A stretch of 64,000 bases of DNA. It comes from Saprospiraceae bacterium (GTDB lineage: Bacteria > Bacteroidota > Bacteroidia > Chitinophagales > Saprospiraceae). Location of the stretch: positions 186,001-250,000 of the forward strand of contig JADJJU010000007.1 of NCBI GenBank assembly GCA_016706365.1, written 5' to 3'. The notes below the pieces were generated by a model. It was not told the origin of the DNA. It was given only the letters and a program-made list of their open reading frames with translations, and searched no databases. Positions 38,055-48,315 of the stretch are shown in pieces. The position numbers and the translations under genes were made by a program. How positions within the stretch are numbered: the first letter of the stretch is position 1; every line of letters starts with the position of its first letter.

Positions 38055-38090
38055 GCCTGTGATAAGTCAGTTAGGTTAGTAGAAGCGATG

Positions 38091-38098
38091 CAAAGATA
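38091..38098 (-). promoter_or_regulatory. Minus-7 box of the PorE-like gene
   Basis: TATCTTTG on the minus strand, matching TAnnTTTG, 36 bases before the ATG at 38054. The remaining gap to 38432 is AT-rich; TAATTTTG at 38321 could serve the plus-strand protease gene. Confidence 0.5.
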
Positions 38099-38431
38099 CT
38101 TTTCATGATCCGAATATTTACAGTATTAACTTATTAAAAACAATTATATATTTTCATTAAAAAATGTATATATTCCTCTTAATCTTGACTCTCACTGAGT
38201 CCTCATATACCATCAAACAAACATAATGCCACAAAATTTACTAAGAATGAGGTACATGCTTAGTAAAAGAAATTATAATATGAAACAAGATGTTAGACAT
38301 GAGTAATGCCAGATCTTTGTTAATTTTGTTGTTCATTGAATGCAATCCATTTTTTCTGTCTATTTTTATGGTCGGACCATCATATTTCGCGTAATACTCG
38401 TTAGTAATAAGAATAAAGAAATTAAGACTTC

Positions 38432-41392
38432 ATGAATACATTTTTCACACAGATCTCTTTTTTGATCCTGTTCAATTTGAGTTTAACTGTTACAATCGGC
38501 GCTCAACAATCTTTGAACTATATGCCGGGTGAGTATTTGATCCAACTTGAAGCAGAAAAAGACATTCATTCGATTATCAAAGAAAATTTTCAAAGCGGGA
38601 ACCAACTATTTACATTTACTCCTGTAGAGAAAGTATCAAAGAATTTCAACATTTGGCTTTTACGTATCAGTGGAGACATTCCTGGTACCGCTGAAGGGCT
38701 TAAATTATTGCAGTCATGGAAGGGTGTGAAAATAGCGCAGAAAAACCATGTTGGCTCCTACAGAGAAAAAATTCCTAATGACATTGACTTTAATCGCCAA
38801 TGGTTTTTTAAAAATACCGGACAGGATGATGGAAAGGCGGGCGCGGATATAAAAGCAACCGAAGCCTGGGAAATTGCAACCGGTGGTCTCACAATGTTTG
38901 GTGACACGATTGTAGTTGCAGTGATTGATTATGGATTTGAAGCAGGTCATGCTGATCTCGAATCAAATATGTGGTATAATTATGCTGAGATTCCGGAAAA
39001 CGAAATAGATGATGATAACAATGGCTCTGTGGATGATTATCAAGGATGGAATGCTACAAACGATAATGGTAATATATATTCATCTCAGAGCCATGGAATG
39101 TTGGTAAATGGAATGGTTGGAGCAAAAGGCAACAATGAACTGGGTGTTACGGGGATTAACTGGAATGTGAAAATTATGAATGTTTCCCTTAGGCAGATTG
39201 TGGAATCAGATGTAATCAAAGCTTATGACTATGTGCTTTCCCAACGCAAATTATACAATTCAAGCAATGGAGAAAAAGGAGCTTTTGTAGTTGCCACCAA
39301 CAGTTCCTGGGGCATTGATGAAGGCCAGCCAGCAAATGCACCCTTATGGTGTGATTTTTATGATTCATTGGGTGTTCACGGAATATTGAGTTGTGGGGCA
39401 ACTGCCAATTTTAATTTCAATGTTGATGTTGTTGGTGATTTGCCCACTGCATGTCCAAGTGATTTTCTGATTTCAGTTACCTCAAGTACGCGCAATGATA
39501 ATAAATCAACTGCCGGTTTTGGCAAAGCAACAATTGATTTAGCAGCTCCCGGACAAAGTATTTATTCTACGACCAGACAAAGTAGTTATTCAGGAAGCTC
39601 AGGTACTTCATTTGCCTCACCTTTAGTAGCAGGAACGATTGGACTTTTATATTCTGTGGAATGCAAAGGTTTTCAGGAAATGGTAAAAAGAAATCCTGGA
39701 GAAGCAGCTTTATTGATAAAAGAAGTTTTAATGTCAAGTGTGGATCTACTCCCCAGTTTTGCCAACACTACAGTAAGTGGAGGAAGATTAAATGTTTTCA
39801 ATGCGATGAATGAGTTGCTAACCCAATGCAGAAGCTGTCCTCAACCCGAAGCTCCGGAACTGCTTGAAATTACTCCAAACAGTATGGTGATTCAATGGCC
39901 TACTAATGATCTTTACGAATCATTTGTCGTGCGTTACCGGGTGGAAGGTGCAGTTGATTGGGAAGAAATCCTGATAAATGGTACTATTGCCACTTTAAAT
40001 GATTTATTGAGCTGCACTGTTTATGAAGTTGCTGTACAAGGCGTGTGTGTGGATGAAAACAGTGATCCATCTGAAAGTCGCTTCTTTGAAACAGAAGGAT
40101 GTTGCGAGCCACCCATCGGACTGGATACCATTTTTGTGCAACCCAATACAGCAAGAATTAAGTGGGAATCTGTACTTCCTGCAGATAATTATATTTTTGA
40201 GTATAAACGTGAATCGGACAATATATGGAATGCTATAGAATCACAGGACACGCAGGAATTGATCCGATTCCTGGATTTCTGTACTGTTTATCAGGTAAGA
40301 GTGGCGGCTTTATGCATTAATGATACTACTGATTTTTCCAATGTATTTGAATTCAGAACAAAAGGATGCGGATCCTGCACTGAGAAGGTCCACTGTGAAG
40401 TGCCGGTTGGAAATAATGATTTGAAATATATCAGCCGGGTGACAATAAATAATATAGATGTTACTTCTGATGCGGGGCCGGGAGCCTATGAATCGTTTAC
40501 AGATGAAGATGCTTTTGCGCTGGAAGTCGGACTCTCCTACCCTATTGAGATTGAGTTCGAGGGGCAGGATACAGCTTCTCCTGTAGATATTAGAGCATGG
40601 CTTGATTATAATCATGACGCTATTTTTGATGAGGAAGAAGAAGTAGTTCTCAGCAGGGATTCTTTTGACAGACTAGTTTTAAGCGAAACATTGAATATAG
40701 CTACCAGAGGAAGAATTGGAACAACGAGATTAAGAATTGCTATATGGGATACAGATATGAATGATTCATTGCCAGTTGCCTGTCCCCAAGCCGGTTTTAC
40801 GGGTGATTACGAAGATTATTGTATTACTCTTGTCCAGAGAAATTGCCCGAGAGCCCCTGATCTGGATACTGTGATGGTAGGATTCACGTCTATAGAATTT
40901 GAATGGGAAAGAGCTCCTGCTATCATTGGCTTTACTCACAGATTTAAAAAATCAAGCGATACCGATTGGATGGAAGAGGTGAGTGATACTGCTACCAGTG
41001 TTTCATTTACAGGATTGACTATGTGTGAATTCTATGATTTTGAAATACGAACAATTTGTGAGTTTGACACCACCCAATTCCAAAGACTTACGATACAAAC
41101 AATGTGTCCTACATCAACCCGGGAAATTAACTCTGATGAATTAGTTGTAGAGCTTTATCCAAATCCTGTAATTGATTTTCTGCTGATAAATGCATTCAGT
41201 CCCGATTCTAAGTCAATTACACTTACGTTATACTCTCTTACCGGTAGTATCGTAATGCAAAAACAAGAAAAATTGACTCAGGGTCAAACAGATATTCAAT
41301 GGCATGGTCTCCGAAAACTTACACCTGGAATGTATATTTTGAACATACAAACTGAGAAAGGCATTTTATCCCGCAAAATTGTAAAACAGTAG
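38432..41392 (+). CDS. Secreted S8 (subtilisin-like) peptidase with T9SS sorting domain
   Basis: 986 residues. Signal peptide (to ~24), propeptide, then the subtilisin domain (~105-465). The catalytic Asp is in VVAVIDYGFEAGHADL, His in SQSHGMLVNGMVGAKG, and Ser in SGTSFASPLVAGTIGLL. Three fibronectin-III-like modules with paired Cys follow, with a GEVED-type domain between the second and third (VDIRAWLDYNHDAIFDEEEE). The C-terminal ~80 residues are a type A T9SS domain starting ELYPNPVIDFLLI and ending GILSRKIVKQ, so the enzyme is exported by T9SS and released or attached at the surface. Intact, no indel. Confidence 0.93.
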   Translation: MNTFFTQISFLILFNLSLTVTIGAQQSLNYMPGEYLIQLEAEKDIHSIIKENFQSGNQLFTFTPVEKVSKNFNIWLLRISGDIPGTAEGLKLLQSWKGVKIAQKNHVGSYREKIPNDIDFNRQWFFKNTGQDDGKAGADIKATEAWEIATGGLTMFGDTIVVAVIDYGFEAGHADLESNMWYNYAEIPENEIDDDNNGSVDDYQGWNATNDNGNIYSSQSHGMLVNGMVGAKGNNELGVTGINWNVKIMNVSLRQIVESDVIKAYDYVLSQRKLYNSSNGEKGAFVVATNSSWGIDEGQPANAPLWCDFYDSLGVHGILSCGATANFNFNVDVVGDLPTACPSDFLISVTSSTRNDNKSTAGFGKATIDLAAPGQSIYSTTRQSSYSGSSGTSFASPLVAGTIGLLYSVECKGFQEMVKRNPGEAALLIKEVLMSSVDLLPSFANTTVSGGRLNVFNAMNELLTQCRSCPQPEAPELLEITPNSMVIQWPTNDLYESFVVRYRVEGAVDWEEILINGTIATLNDLLSCTVYEVAVQGVCVDENSDPSESRFFETEGCCEPPIGLDTIFVQPNTARIKWESVLPADNYIFEYKRESDNIWNAIESQDTQELIRFLDFCTVYQVRVAALCINDTTDFSNVFEFRTKGCGSCTEKVHCEVPVGNNDLKYISRVTINNIDVTSDAGPGAYESFTDEDAFALEVGLSYPIEIEFEGQDTASPVDIRAWLDYNHDAIFDEEEEVVLSRDSFDRLVLSETLNIATRGRIGTTRLRIAIWDTDMNDSLPVACPQAGFTGDYEDYCITLVQRNCPRAPDLDTVMVGFTSIEFEWERAPAIIGFTHRFKKSSDTDWMEEVSDTATSVSFTGLTMCEFYDFEIRTICEFDTTQFQRLTIQTMCPTSTREINSDELVVELYPNPVIDFLLINAFSPDSKSITLTLYSLTGSIVMQKQEKLTQGQTDIQWHGLRKLTPGMYILNIQTEKGILSRKIVKQ

Positions 41393-41444
41393 GAGGAAGA
41401 GCACAAGTATCCTGAAGTGCAGAGCACAAAGTATTTAAATATAT

Positions 41445-41478
41445 AAAGCCCCAAAGCTACTTTTAGCTGAGGGGCTTT
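41445..41478. terminator. Terminator-like hairpin after the protease gene
   Basis: Perfect stem AAAGCCCC (41445-41452) with GGGGCTTT (41471-41478), plus an inner AGCTA/TAGCT pairing. The T tail is short, but the position between two convergent genes fits a terminator. Confidence 0.65.
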
Positions 41479-41573
41479 AAATCCAATTAAGCAAGAATTA
41501 TACTAAAAAAGTCTTTTGATTAGATTTTGTGTTGCTCAAAATTGCTTAACAAGCCAGAGCATCCCGGAAAATT

Positions 41574-42626
41574 TTATTTCCTGTTTTTTCTGGGGATATT
41601 AAATCCGAATGTGACTCCGAATCTGTGAGTATCTTTTTTGCCCGGAATGAAGTAAGCGTTGATGGGGAAATTTAATCGCCCGGATCTAAAAGTTTTCCCG
41701 GCCGCCACCAGCAGTCCGCTATTTAAAGCTATTTTGTATTTATTCTTCTCCTCGGCAAGGTCGTAATATTTGTCCTTTCCTACTATGACATTATAGCCCA
41801 TTGCAAATTCAAGTCCTGTGCGACTATTTCTGATCCCGAGAAGTAAATTGATTCCCGGCATAAAGATGCCTTGCTCCAATCCTGATAATGTAGGGAGAAT
41901 TTCTACCAGAGCGTGCGTATTTCCGCTGGAAACAAATACCTTTTCAAACTGATATCCTATATGAGACACTACCGGCCAGCCATCATTACCACCTTCTTCT
42001 TTCGGTGCCTCCATAATTTCACGTGCTATTCCGGTTAAAAATCCAACCCCGAATCTTGGTCCGGCCAGGCTTATTTCATCTCTATTTGTTAGTTCCTGAT
42101 TTTCATAAAAACTTACATCTTTACTTAATCTGTTGAAGAGATCTTTATCAATCTCCAGATTCAGTACTTTTCGAATAGTCAAAGCAAGCATCATATCCAG
42201 CTGCTCCGGTACATCATTGAATGCATCTGTGGCCATTCTTGCCCAGGTACCTGTTTTCACATCAAATATTTTGATGGTGATCACGATACTCTTATTGATT
42301 CTGGTGATACTCCCAGTCAAGATTTTGTCGACTTTGAATACCTGACCGATCTCCAGCAAACAATAGACAGAATAACAACCTGAAATACTAATATTATTTC
42401 TTTCCATGATATAGGCCTGATCGTAATAATCGGCCACATTGTACAAATTCAGCTTCATTAACTCCCTTCTGAGCATTTCTCCTGCCAGTCTGGGAGTGTA
42501 TTCGATTCCAATCACATCAACATCAACCACAGTCAATACTTCATTAGTATATTGTCCCTGTGAAAAAAGATGCTGAGTTGCACTAAGCTGAAAGAATACT
42601 AATAATGATAAGGAGAAGTTCTTCAT
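41574..42626 (-). CDS. Secreted protein with TolB/CsgG-like N-terminal domain and barrel-like C-terminus
   Basis: 350 residues, signal peptide ending near LFSQGQ. The first half (~25-165) resembles the domain of TolB-N/CsgG/FlgO-type envelope proteins: a strand-helix region, then GCYSVYCLLEIGQVFKVDKI followed by LTGSITRINKSIVITIKIFD, where relatives have a Cys-x-x-x-Cys before the AEIGKxLxAD helix. The second half has repeated short beta strands ending in HRFGVTFGFNIP, as in small outer-membrane barrels. A role at the outer membrane is likely; the exact function is unknown. It is separated from the DUF368 operon by about 200 bases in which no gene is seen. Confidence 0.7.
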   Translation of the reverse strand: MKNFSLSLLVFFQLSATQHLFSQGQYTNEVLTVVDVDVIGIEYTPRLAGEMLRRELMKLNLYNVADYYDQAYIMERNNISISGCYSVYCLLEIGQVFKVDKILTGSITRINKSIVITIKIFDVKTGTWARMATDAFNDVPEQLDMMLALTIRKVLNLEIDKDLFNRLSKDVSFYENQELTNRDEISLAGPRFGVGFLTGIAREIMEAPKEEGGNDGWPVVSHIGYQFEKVFVSSGNTHALVEILPTLSGLEQGIFMPGINLLLGIRNSRTGLEFAMGYNVIVGKDKYYDLAEEKNKYKIALNSGLLVAAGKTFRSGRLNFPINAYFIPGKKDTHRFGVTFGFNIPRKNRK

Positions 42627-42833
42627 AATTTTGTGTTTTTATTTAACACAAAGTAAGTACCGCCAATCCCCTGATTTTTCGCGTTCAATCCCAGTGATAT
42701 ATATTTATTTCTCTCATATAAAGAAAAATAAACACTTTTCCTGCCCCATGAATGCAATCACGAGAAAACGCGTTTGACTTCTACCTGATACAGATAGATA
42801 GAAGCATGAATTTCACAGAATTTTAGAGCCTGA

Positions 42834-43688
42834 TTATTTTTTGTGCTCAGCGAGAGGCATACGCTCCAACCAAAAAACCAGTAATAAGCCCAGCAGCATT
42901 GTCGTCGCAGTAATAAAAATCTGGGGATCGCTTGGGTAGCTCATTGGCATCAGATTGATTTCTTGTAATATTTTAATCTTTTGCTCGTCTGGAACTGTCC
43001 CGGACATTATTCGTCCATCTTCTGTCATCCACAAAGATGGGATCCTCCAGGGCCAGATTTTATTGAGAGATCCAAGTAAGAAACCGGCCAAAACAGATAA
43101 AGTTATTTTTCGGTACCTGGTCAATGTCCAGGTAATTACTCTTGAGAAAGTCATTGCGCCGGCAATGCAACCCAATGCAAATACAATTATAACTAATAAC
43201 TGATCAAATGAACGAGTGGAAAGAAAAGTCTTGAATGCATCAAGTATATGTCGATACATCCCCATCAACATCAAAATAAAACTTCCAGAAATTCCGGGTA
43301 ATAACATGGCTGAGATGGCAATTGCCCCTGAAATAAATACAAACCATAGTGCATAATTCCCCTCAGTAGGGCTTAATGCTGTAATAATGTATGCTGCCAC
43401 AGCTCCTATCACAAAAGAAAGATAGTGTTCCCAGCTTTTAGTTCCTATTTGCTTTAATACGAAAATGCAGGAGGCGATAATTAAACCAAAAAAGAATCCC
43501 CATAAAGGTAAAGGATGATTCTCCAATAAATAGGTGATTCCAAAAGCACCTACTACCAGGCCAATAGCCATGCCAAAAAGCAAAAGAGCAAGAAAATTAC
43601 CATCGATGGTATGCCAGACCTTTTTAAATCCTCCTGAACGAAAATCTCCAACTAAACCAGGACCAAATGATTTAATTGCTGACATCAA
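42834..43688 (-). CDS. DUF368 family membrane protein, N-terminally short
   Basis: 284 residues, about eight membrane helices. DUF368 proteins have been linked to recycling of undecaprenyl phosphate across the membrane. The alignable part includes ITYLLENHPLPLWGFFFGL and the second glycine motif AMLLPGISGSFILMLMGMY. Family members normally begin with a further helix carrying a first PGVSGG motif, about 45 residues that are absent here. The start lies inside the last codons of the preceding nuclease/phospholipase gene (17-base overlap), whose C-terminus looks normal, so no hidden upstream coding frame can supply the missing part. Last gene of the gldF operon. Confidence 0.82.
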   Translation of the reverse strand: MMSAIKSFGPGLVGDFRSGGFKKVWHTIDGNFLALLLFGMAIGLVVGAFGITYLLENHPLPLWGFFFGLIIASCIFVLKQIGTKSWEHYLSFVIGAVAAYIITALSPTEGNYALWFVFISGAIAISAMLLPGISGSFILMLMGMYRHILDAFKTFLSTRSFDQLLVIIVFALGCIAGAMTFSRVITWTLTRYRKITLSVLAGFLLGSLNKIWPWRIPSLWMTEDGRIMSGTVPDEQKIKILQEINLMPMSYPSDPQIFITATTMLLGLLLVFWLERMPLAEHKK

Positions 43689-44778
43689 TCTTTGAAGATC
43701 TGAATCTTTCTTCTATCTGGCCTTTTAGCTCTTTTTGGTAAGCGTCCGCGAATTCCTTGCACTGAGTTCTGACTACCTGACCAAGCCTTTCATCATAACA
43801 AAATTGCTGATCTTCCGGAAAGATTTTCCTCAATCGCAATTCAATTGCCAGCACTGAATCCACCAAAGAATGACTATCAAATACAATCTGCCAGTAATAA
43901 TTTACAGGATCTTCAATATAGGAAGCCTTACCAACGAAAGGATCATATTCTGTATCTGCAAATAACTCAGGTATCCTGCTTTCCCAAAATGCGTGGATGC
44001 CATCCTGATTTGTTAATTGTCCATTATAGTTTTTGCAAGTATGCAAAGGCACATGAGCATCACCAATATAATGACCAAATTCAGTAGCAAGCCTTAACAG
44101 CAATTGTGTATTTTTTTCTTTAAAGGCAGCAGTGAGTCTGTACTGCATTTGAGCCAGATGATACGGAAGTATGCCATGTTCTGACATCTTATCAATAAAA
44201 ATAAATCGTTTCCATGAAGTACATGGAACCACTCCTTCTAAAAGTCCACATAAATGCTCAGCGTCGACAGACCATTCTTCCTCATCATAATACTTTGGCT
44301 GAACATTTTTTATATAGAAAGATTTATAGGTCCTGAATGGCATTTGATATTTGCCGGAAGGAAATGTCAAAGTGATGGAATCTGTTGCTCCTTTTGCCGG
44401 GTCGCTTAAATAAACAGGAATTTGCTTTCCATCTTTCAGTTCGAGATAAACATCAGTGAAAACACATAATGCATCAGTCCATTCTCTGGGAACATGCAAA
44501 AACGGCAATTTACCATAGTGATCCAGGTCCATATAGTGACGCACCGCTTCATGTTTAGTAGCATACCTGCGTTTATCAGGATCAATCGCATGCTCTGTTA
44601 TATAATCAATATTTGATTTAAACAGAACCATCATATCAGGAGGAAGGGTAAAAACGGCTAATCTATTGATTCTCCTGTGACCAAAAAAGCCCCATTCAGG
44701 ATGCTCATAATTTTGGATCACAGTAAATCCCAGACCCAAGAAACCAAAAATGAGAAGCCAGGTATATTTATTCAGCAT
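43672..44778 (-). CDS. Zinc-dependent phospholipase C / S1-P1 nuclease-like protein
   Basis: 368 residues with an N-terminal membrane anchor or signal (YTWLLIFGFLGLGFTVI). The all-helical zinc hydrolase fold is marked by its ligands in order: WGFFGHRRINRLAVF, HYMDLDHYG, HGILPYHLAQM, and the strong motif EFGHYIGDAHVPLHT with GIHAFWESRIPEL. Those His and Asp residues bind three zinc ions in P1 nuclease and in bacterial phospholipase C; which substrate is used cannot be decided. It begins 3 bases after the DUF4340 gene and overlaps DUF368 by 17 bases, so all are translated from one message. Confidence 0.82.
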   Translation of the reverse strand: MLNKYTWLLIFGFLGLGFTVIQNYEHPEWGFFGHRRINRLAVFTLPPDMMVLFKSNIDYITEHAIDPDKRRYATKHEAVRHYMDLDHYGKLPFLHVPREWTDALCVFTDVYLELKDGKQIPVYLSDPAKGATDSITLTFPSGKYQMPFRTYKSFYIKNVQPKYYDEEEWSVDAEHLCGLLEGVVPCTSWKRFIFIDKMSEHGILPYHLAQMQYRLTAAFKEKNTQLLLRLATEFGHYIGDAHVPLHTCKNYNGQLTNQDGIHAFWESRIPELFADTEYDPFVGKASYIEDPVNYYWQIVFDSHSLVDSVLAIELRLRKIFPEDQQFCYDERLGQVVRTQCKEFADAYQKELKGQIEERFRSSKIDVSN

Positions 44779-44780
44779 AA

Positions 44781-45818
44781 CTAATTGGGTACGGGTTGCG
44801 CAGGATTATTATCAGGGAAGAAAAAACTATAACCCCACAGTACTTTCTGAAAGTTCATATGTTGCACCAAATAAAAATCACCTGTATGTGATTGGCCAAA
44901 ATACCTTTCAACAAATAATTCTGCCTGAGGGTTATCAAATTTTTCTCCTTCTTCTACAACCTGATCATAAATTGGAAACAATTTAAATGATTTTTCCTCA
45001 CCATTTGTCTTTCTCATTGAAATTATGGCAAAAGGTATTAAGCTGAGAACAGAATCTTTTTCAGGAGAATCATTAATAATTGCTTCTGCACCAATACGTT
45101 CAAAACCTGTAATAAATGCCTCTACTGCTGATATCTGGACAGCTTGATTGATTTTGGGTGTCAGTTCATAAAAAGGATTAAGCTCCCAGGTTCCATTTTT
45201 GTTTTCCAACTTAAAAGAATTACTTTTCTGTCCCGGGTATTCAATACTTACAAACTCCACATCTTCAAATTTCTCTTTGAAAAGCCAGCGATCTATTATA
45301 TCCTTCTCTTTCAGATTGAATGTTGATCTGAGTGCACCAACTGTTCCGGGGATATGCATAATATAAGGTTGATCATACCCATCCATAATGAATGCAGTAC
45401 CGGTATCATCAGAAATATTACCTCCCACGTAATAGGTTTTCATGATTTCACCCCCTGTATTATAGATTTCTACTTTGATTCCATTGGCTGCCAGGTCGTT
45501 CACAATCCGTTCCAATGCAGCTTTGGGGGGGATATATTTTACTGAAATTGATTGAATAGCAGTAAGCATAACATTCATGGCACTTTCACCGGCCGGATAC
45601 TTTTCATTGACCATCCATTGACCATCAATTTTTTCGAGATTCAGGACATCACCTGATCTGTTTGCGATAAATATTTTACCGACATCATCAATATTTTCAA
45701 CCGCAAAATCACGGTCGGGGAATTTACCTTTCTTATTTCCATTGAAGAAAATCAACCATGCAGCTATTGATCCTATAAGGACAAATAAAACTGTAGCTAT
45801 AATGAGTTTCCTATTCAT
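44781..45818 (-). CDS. DUF4340 domain-containing protein of the gldFG operon
   Basis: 345 residues from MNRKLIIATVLF, with an N-terminal membrane helix and the rest exported. An alternative Met 15 bases upstream touches the gldG stop codon. Features of DUF4340: DRDFAVENIDDVGKIFI near the start, GQWMVNEKYPA, and a repeat of the same fold in the second half (NGTWELNPFYEL). The domain is regularly found next to GldG-like ABC auxiliary proteins, as here. It is probably a periplasmic partner of GldF/GldG; mechanism unknown. Confidence 0.85.
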   Translation of the reverse strand: MNRKLIIATVLFVLIGSIAAWLIFFNGNKKGKFPDRDFAVENIDDVGKIFIANRSGDVLNLEKIDGQWMVNEKYPAGESAMNVMLTAIQSISVKYIPPKAALERIVNDLAANGIKVEIYNTGGEIMKTYYVGGNISDDTGTAFIMDGYDQPYIMHIPGTVGALRSTFNLKEKDIIDRWLFKEKFEDVEFVSIEYPGQKSNSFKLENKNGTWELNPFYELTPKINQAVQISAVEAFITGFERIGAEAIINDSPEKDSVLSLIPFAIISMRKTNGEEKSFKLFPIYDQVVEEGEKFDNPQAELFVERYFGQSHTGDFYLVQHMNFQKVLWGYSFFFPDNNPAQPVPN

Positions 45819-45832
45819 ATTAATTATTACCA

Positions 45833-47527
45833 TTAAGCAATTTTCGCATATCTCCTCTTGCGCAATGCATTAAATACCAAGCCAAAAATTACAAGAGCCA
45901 GCAAAGGAATGCCAATATTAAACAACTGCCAAAAACTTCTTTCATCTTTTGCCCGGACTGAATCCAGTAAGCGGAGTTTGACTTCTTTAGATCTGGCTTC
46001 CAATACTCCATTCTTATCAAGCAAAAATTCTATAGCATTGATTATGAAATCCTTATTGGCAAATTTGTAGTTCTCAAAAGTATTAAACCCGAGCGTGTTG
46101 TACTCTCCTGTACTCTTATTTACTGGATTTCTCAATATATCTCCATCCGAGATAACGAGTAGTTTAGTGGGTTCGCTGCTTGCTTTAAAATCCTGCTTCA
46201 ACTCAGCAAGGTTTTCTTGCATAGTCTCAGAAACCCTGTTTTCGAATAAGGAAGGAAAAGTACCTTCAAGCAATACTGCCAGATTTCTTCGTGTTTTATT
46301 GAATTTCTCCGGATCAGGTTCATATCTCAGGATTTCAAAATTTAACTCCACCGGAATAGCCTGAAAACGTGTATACTTTGAACTTTGCAATAAAGAAGTT
46401 TTTTTCACTTCAGTCTTTGTCCTTATGGTGTCGATACTTGCCGGGAAGAAGAAGTTGATGCGATCTAAATTCTTAATAATGGGGTGATTGATTTCAGGCG
46501 TGACAAGAGGATAATAAAACCATGGGAACAATTCGACCTGAGGTTTATTTCCCAGTTGCCCCACAGTGAGAGGAATCCTTGTACACTCCAGGTCCAATAC
46601 GAGATCAGGATTGATACGTGCTCCATAATTGAATAGCATATCATCCAGATTGAGCGGATATTCCTGAGGTAGAAAAGCACGGACATTTTTTAAACTATCA
46701 AGTCCCACCCCCAATTTGTCGATCGCAAACAAGACCTTGCCACCCTTCATGATGTATTGGTCAATTTTGAATTTATTCTTTTCCGAAAATGGCTGAGATG
46801 GTTTTGCAATGATTAATAAATCAATATCAGGACTTATCTGAACAATATTATCCAGATTGAGACGGGCAGTATTATAAAAACTTGCCAGTGTATTCTCAAG
46901 GTCAATCGTTTCTAATGTATCCAGTTCACCCTGACCTTCTGTGAACATGATGACGGGCTTTTTATAAATCTGTAGCTTTTGCAATGCACTGGCAAACTTG
47001 TACTCCAGGAGACTTACTGAATTATTAAGATTCTCTTCAGGTGAAGCTCCAGCCACTTCATTTTCAAGTAGATTGACGATGATTTGTCTGGTTCCAAAGT
47101 TTACAATTGCCACCGGATAGATAAGCTGCTCAGAACGCTGATCATTATCTACCACTTGCAGATTTACCGGATTAACTCCCAGTTCTGCAAGATTTTTACG
47201 TCGTTCATTGATAGTCTCAATAGGTCCGAGAGAAGGGTCTTCAAAATTGTATTCGATATTCGAATTGAGTGACTTAAATTCCTTCAGAAGATCTTCAGTT
47301 GCATTGCGAAGGCGTTTAAATCCGGCAGGAAACTCACCCTCCAGCAATACATTTATATACACTATGTCATCCAAACCTCTGACAAAACGCTTGGTGGGTT
47401 CAGTCAGGGTAAATCGCTTTTCCTCTGTAAGATCGATATGTCCGTAGAAGTACTGTGCTATGACATTCAGTAGAACCAGGGTACCGATGGTCAGCAAGAG
47501 TATTACTAAAGATTGGCGTTTACGCAT
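45833..47527 (-). CDS. gldG: Gliding motility-associated ABC auxiliary protein GldG
   Basis: 564 residues. N-terminal helix (LVILLLTIGTLVLLNVI), the motif DLTEEKRFTLTEPTKRFV typical of GldG/IFT52-like proteins, a long exported region containing IMFTEGQGELDTLE, VISDGDILRN and NTFENYKFANKDFIINAIEF, and a C-terminal helix (LFNIGIPLLALVIFGLVF). Works with GldF and the ATPase GldA, which is not in this window, in an ABC system required for gliding in Flavobacterium. Located 27 bases after gldF and immediately before DUF4340. Confidence 0.93.
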   Translation of the reverse strand: MRKRQSLVILLLTIGTLVLLNVIAQYFYGHIDLTEEKRFTLTEPTKRFVRGLDDIVYINVLLEGEFPAGFKRLRNATEDLLKEFKSLNSNIEYNFEDPSLGPIETINERRKNLAELGVNPVNLQVVDNDQRSEQLIYPVAIVNFGTRQIIVNLLENEVAGASPEENLNNSVSLLEYKFASALQKLQIYKKPVIMFTEGQGELDTLETIDLENTLASFYNTARLNLDNIVQISPDIDLLIIAKPSQPFSEKNKFKIDQYIMKGGKVLFAIDKLGVGLDSLKNVRAFLPQEYPLNLDDMLFNYGARINPDLVLDLECTRIPLTVGQLGNKPQVELFPWFYYPLVTPEINHPIIKNLDRINFFFPASIDTIRTKTEVKKTSLLQSSKYTRFQAIPVELNFEILRYEPDPEKFNKTRRNLAVLLEGTFPSLFENRVSETMQENLAELKQDFKASSEPTKLLVISDGDILRNPVNKSTGEYNTLGFNTFENYKFANKDFIINAIEFLLDKNGVLEARSKEVKLRLLDSVRAKDERSFWQLFNIGIPLLALVIFGLVFNALRKRRYAKIA

Positions 47528-47554
47528 AAATTATAATTCTAAAACTGCCTGACA

Positions 47555-48286
47555 TTACCACTTTCTGCGCTCCAGGCTGAAAAGGGTCATCATTAAAAAT
47601 AAAAATATAAATGATAAAAAGTAGATTATATCCCTGCTATCCACTACTCCACGGCTGATGGATGCATAGTGAAAATCAATTCCAATTTTCTGAATCAAAT
47701 CATCTGCTTTCCCAATGAGGAATGGGAATGTTGAAATCAGGGAAAATGCCCAATAGAAAAAGAAGCACAAAACAGTGGCAAAAATGAAAGATACGATCTG
47801 ATTGTTGGTAATACTTGATGCAAAAATTCCTACAGCTGTAAAACATGCAGCCAGCATAATCAATCCCAGATATGATCCTGCGATAGCACCACTATCCAAA
47901 TTGCCTCTTGGTGAACCGAGATCATAAACAGTATAATAATAAAGCAGCGTGGGTAAAAGAGACAGAACAACAAGTGCCAAAGCAGCAAAATATTTACCAA
48001 GAACAATATCCCGGTCTCTGATAGGTCTGGTCACCAGCAATTCGATCGTTCCAGTCTGGTTTTCCTCTGCAAAAGTCCGCATAGTCACAGCAGGAATCAA
48101 AAACATAAATATGATTGGAGCAATTAAAAACAACTGATCCAAAGTTGCATAATTATAGTGTAGTAAGCTAAAGTCAGGAAATACAAACATCACCATACCC
48201 AGCACTCCCAAAAATACACCGATCACAATGTATCCGGTAAGTGAGCTAAAAAATACACTTAATTCCTTTTTAAAAATCTGCCACAT
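47555..48286 (-). CDS. gldF: ABC transporter permease GldF
   Basis: 243 residues from MWQIFKKELSVFFSSLTGYI. A longer frame to 48319 exists, but a TATCTTTG promoter box at 48308-48315 falls inside it, supporting the shorter start. Six membrane helices in the ABC-2 pattern; RPIRDRDIVLGKYFAALAL and EENQTGTIELLVT are family motifs. First gene of the gldF-gldG-DUF4340-nuclease/PLC-DUF368 unit. Confidence 0.92.
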   Translation of the reverse strand: MWQIFKKELSVFFSSLTGYIVIGVFLGVLGMVMFVFPDFSLLHYNYATLDQLFLIAPIIFMFLIPAVTMRTFAEENQTGTIELLVTRPIRDRDIVLGKYFAALALVVLSLLPTLLYYYTVYDLGSPRGNLDSGAIAGSYLGLIMLAACFTAVGIFASSITNNQIVSFIFATVLCFFFYWAFSLISTFPFLIGKADDLIQKIGIDFHYASISRGVVDSRDIIYFLSFIFLFLMMTLFSLERRKW

Positions 48287-48307
48287 AACCTCTTTTCTTA
48301 AAGCGTG

Positions 48308-48315
48308 CAAAGATA
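48308..48315 (-). promoter_or_regulatory. Minus-7 box of the gldF operon
   Basis: TATCTTTG on the minus strand, 21 bases before the gldF ATG at 48286. Confidence 0.6.
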
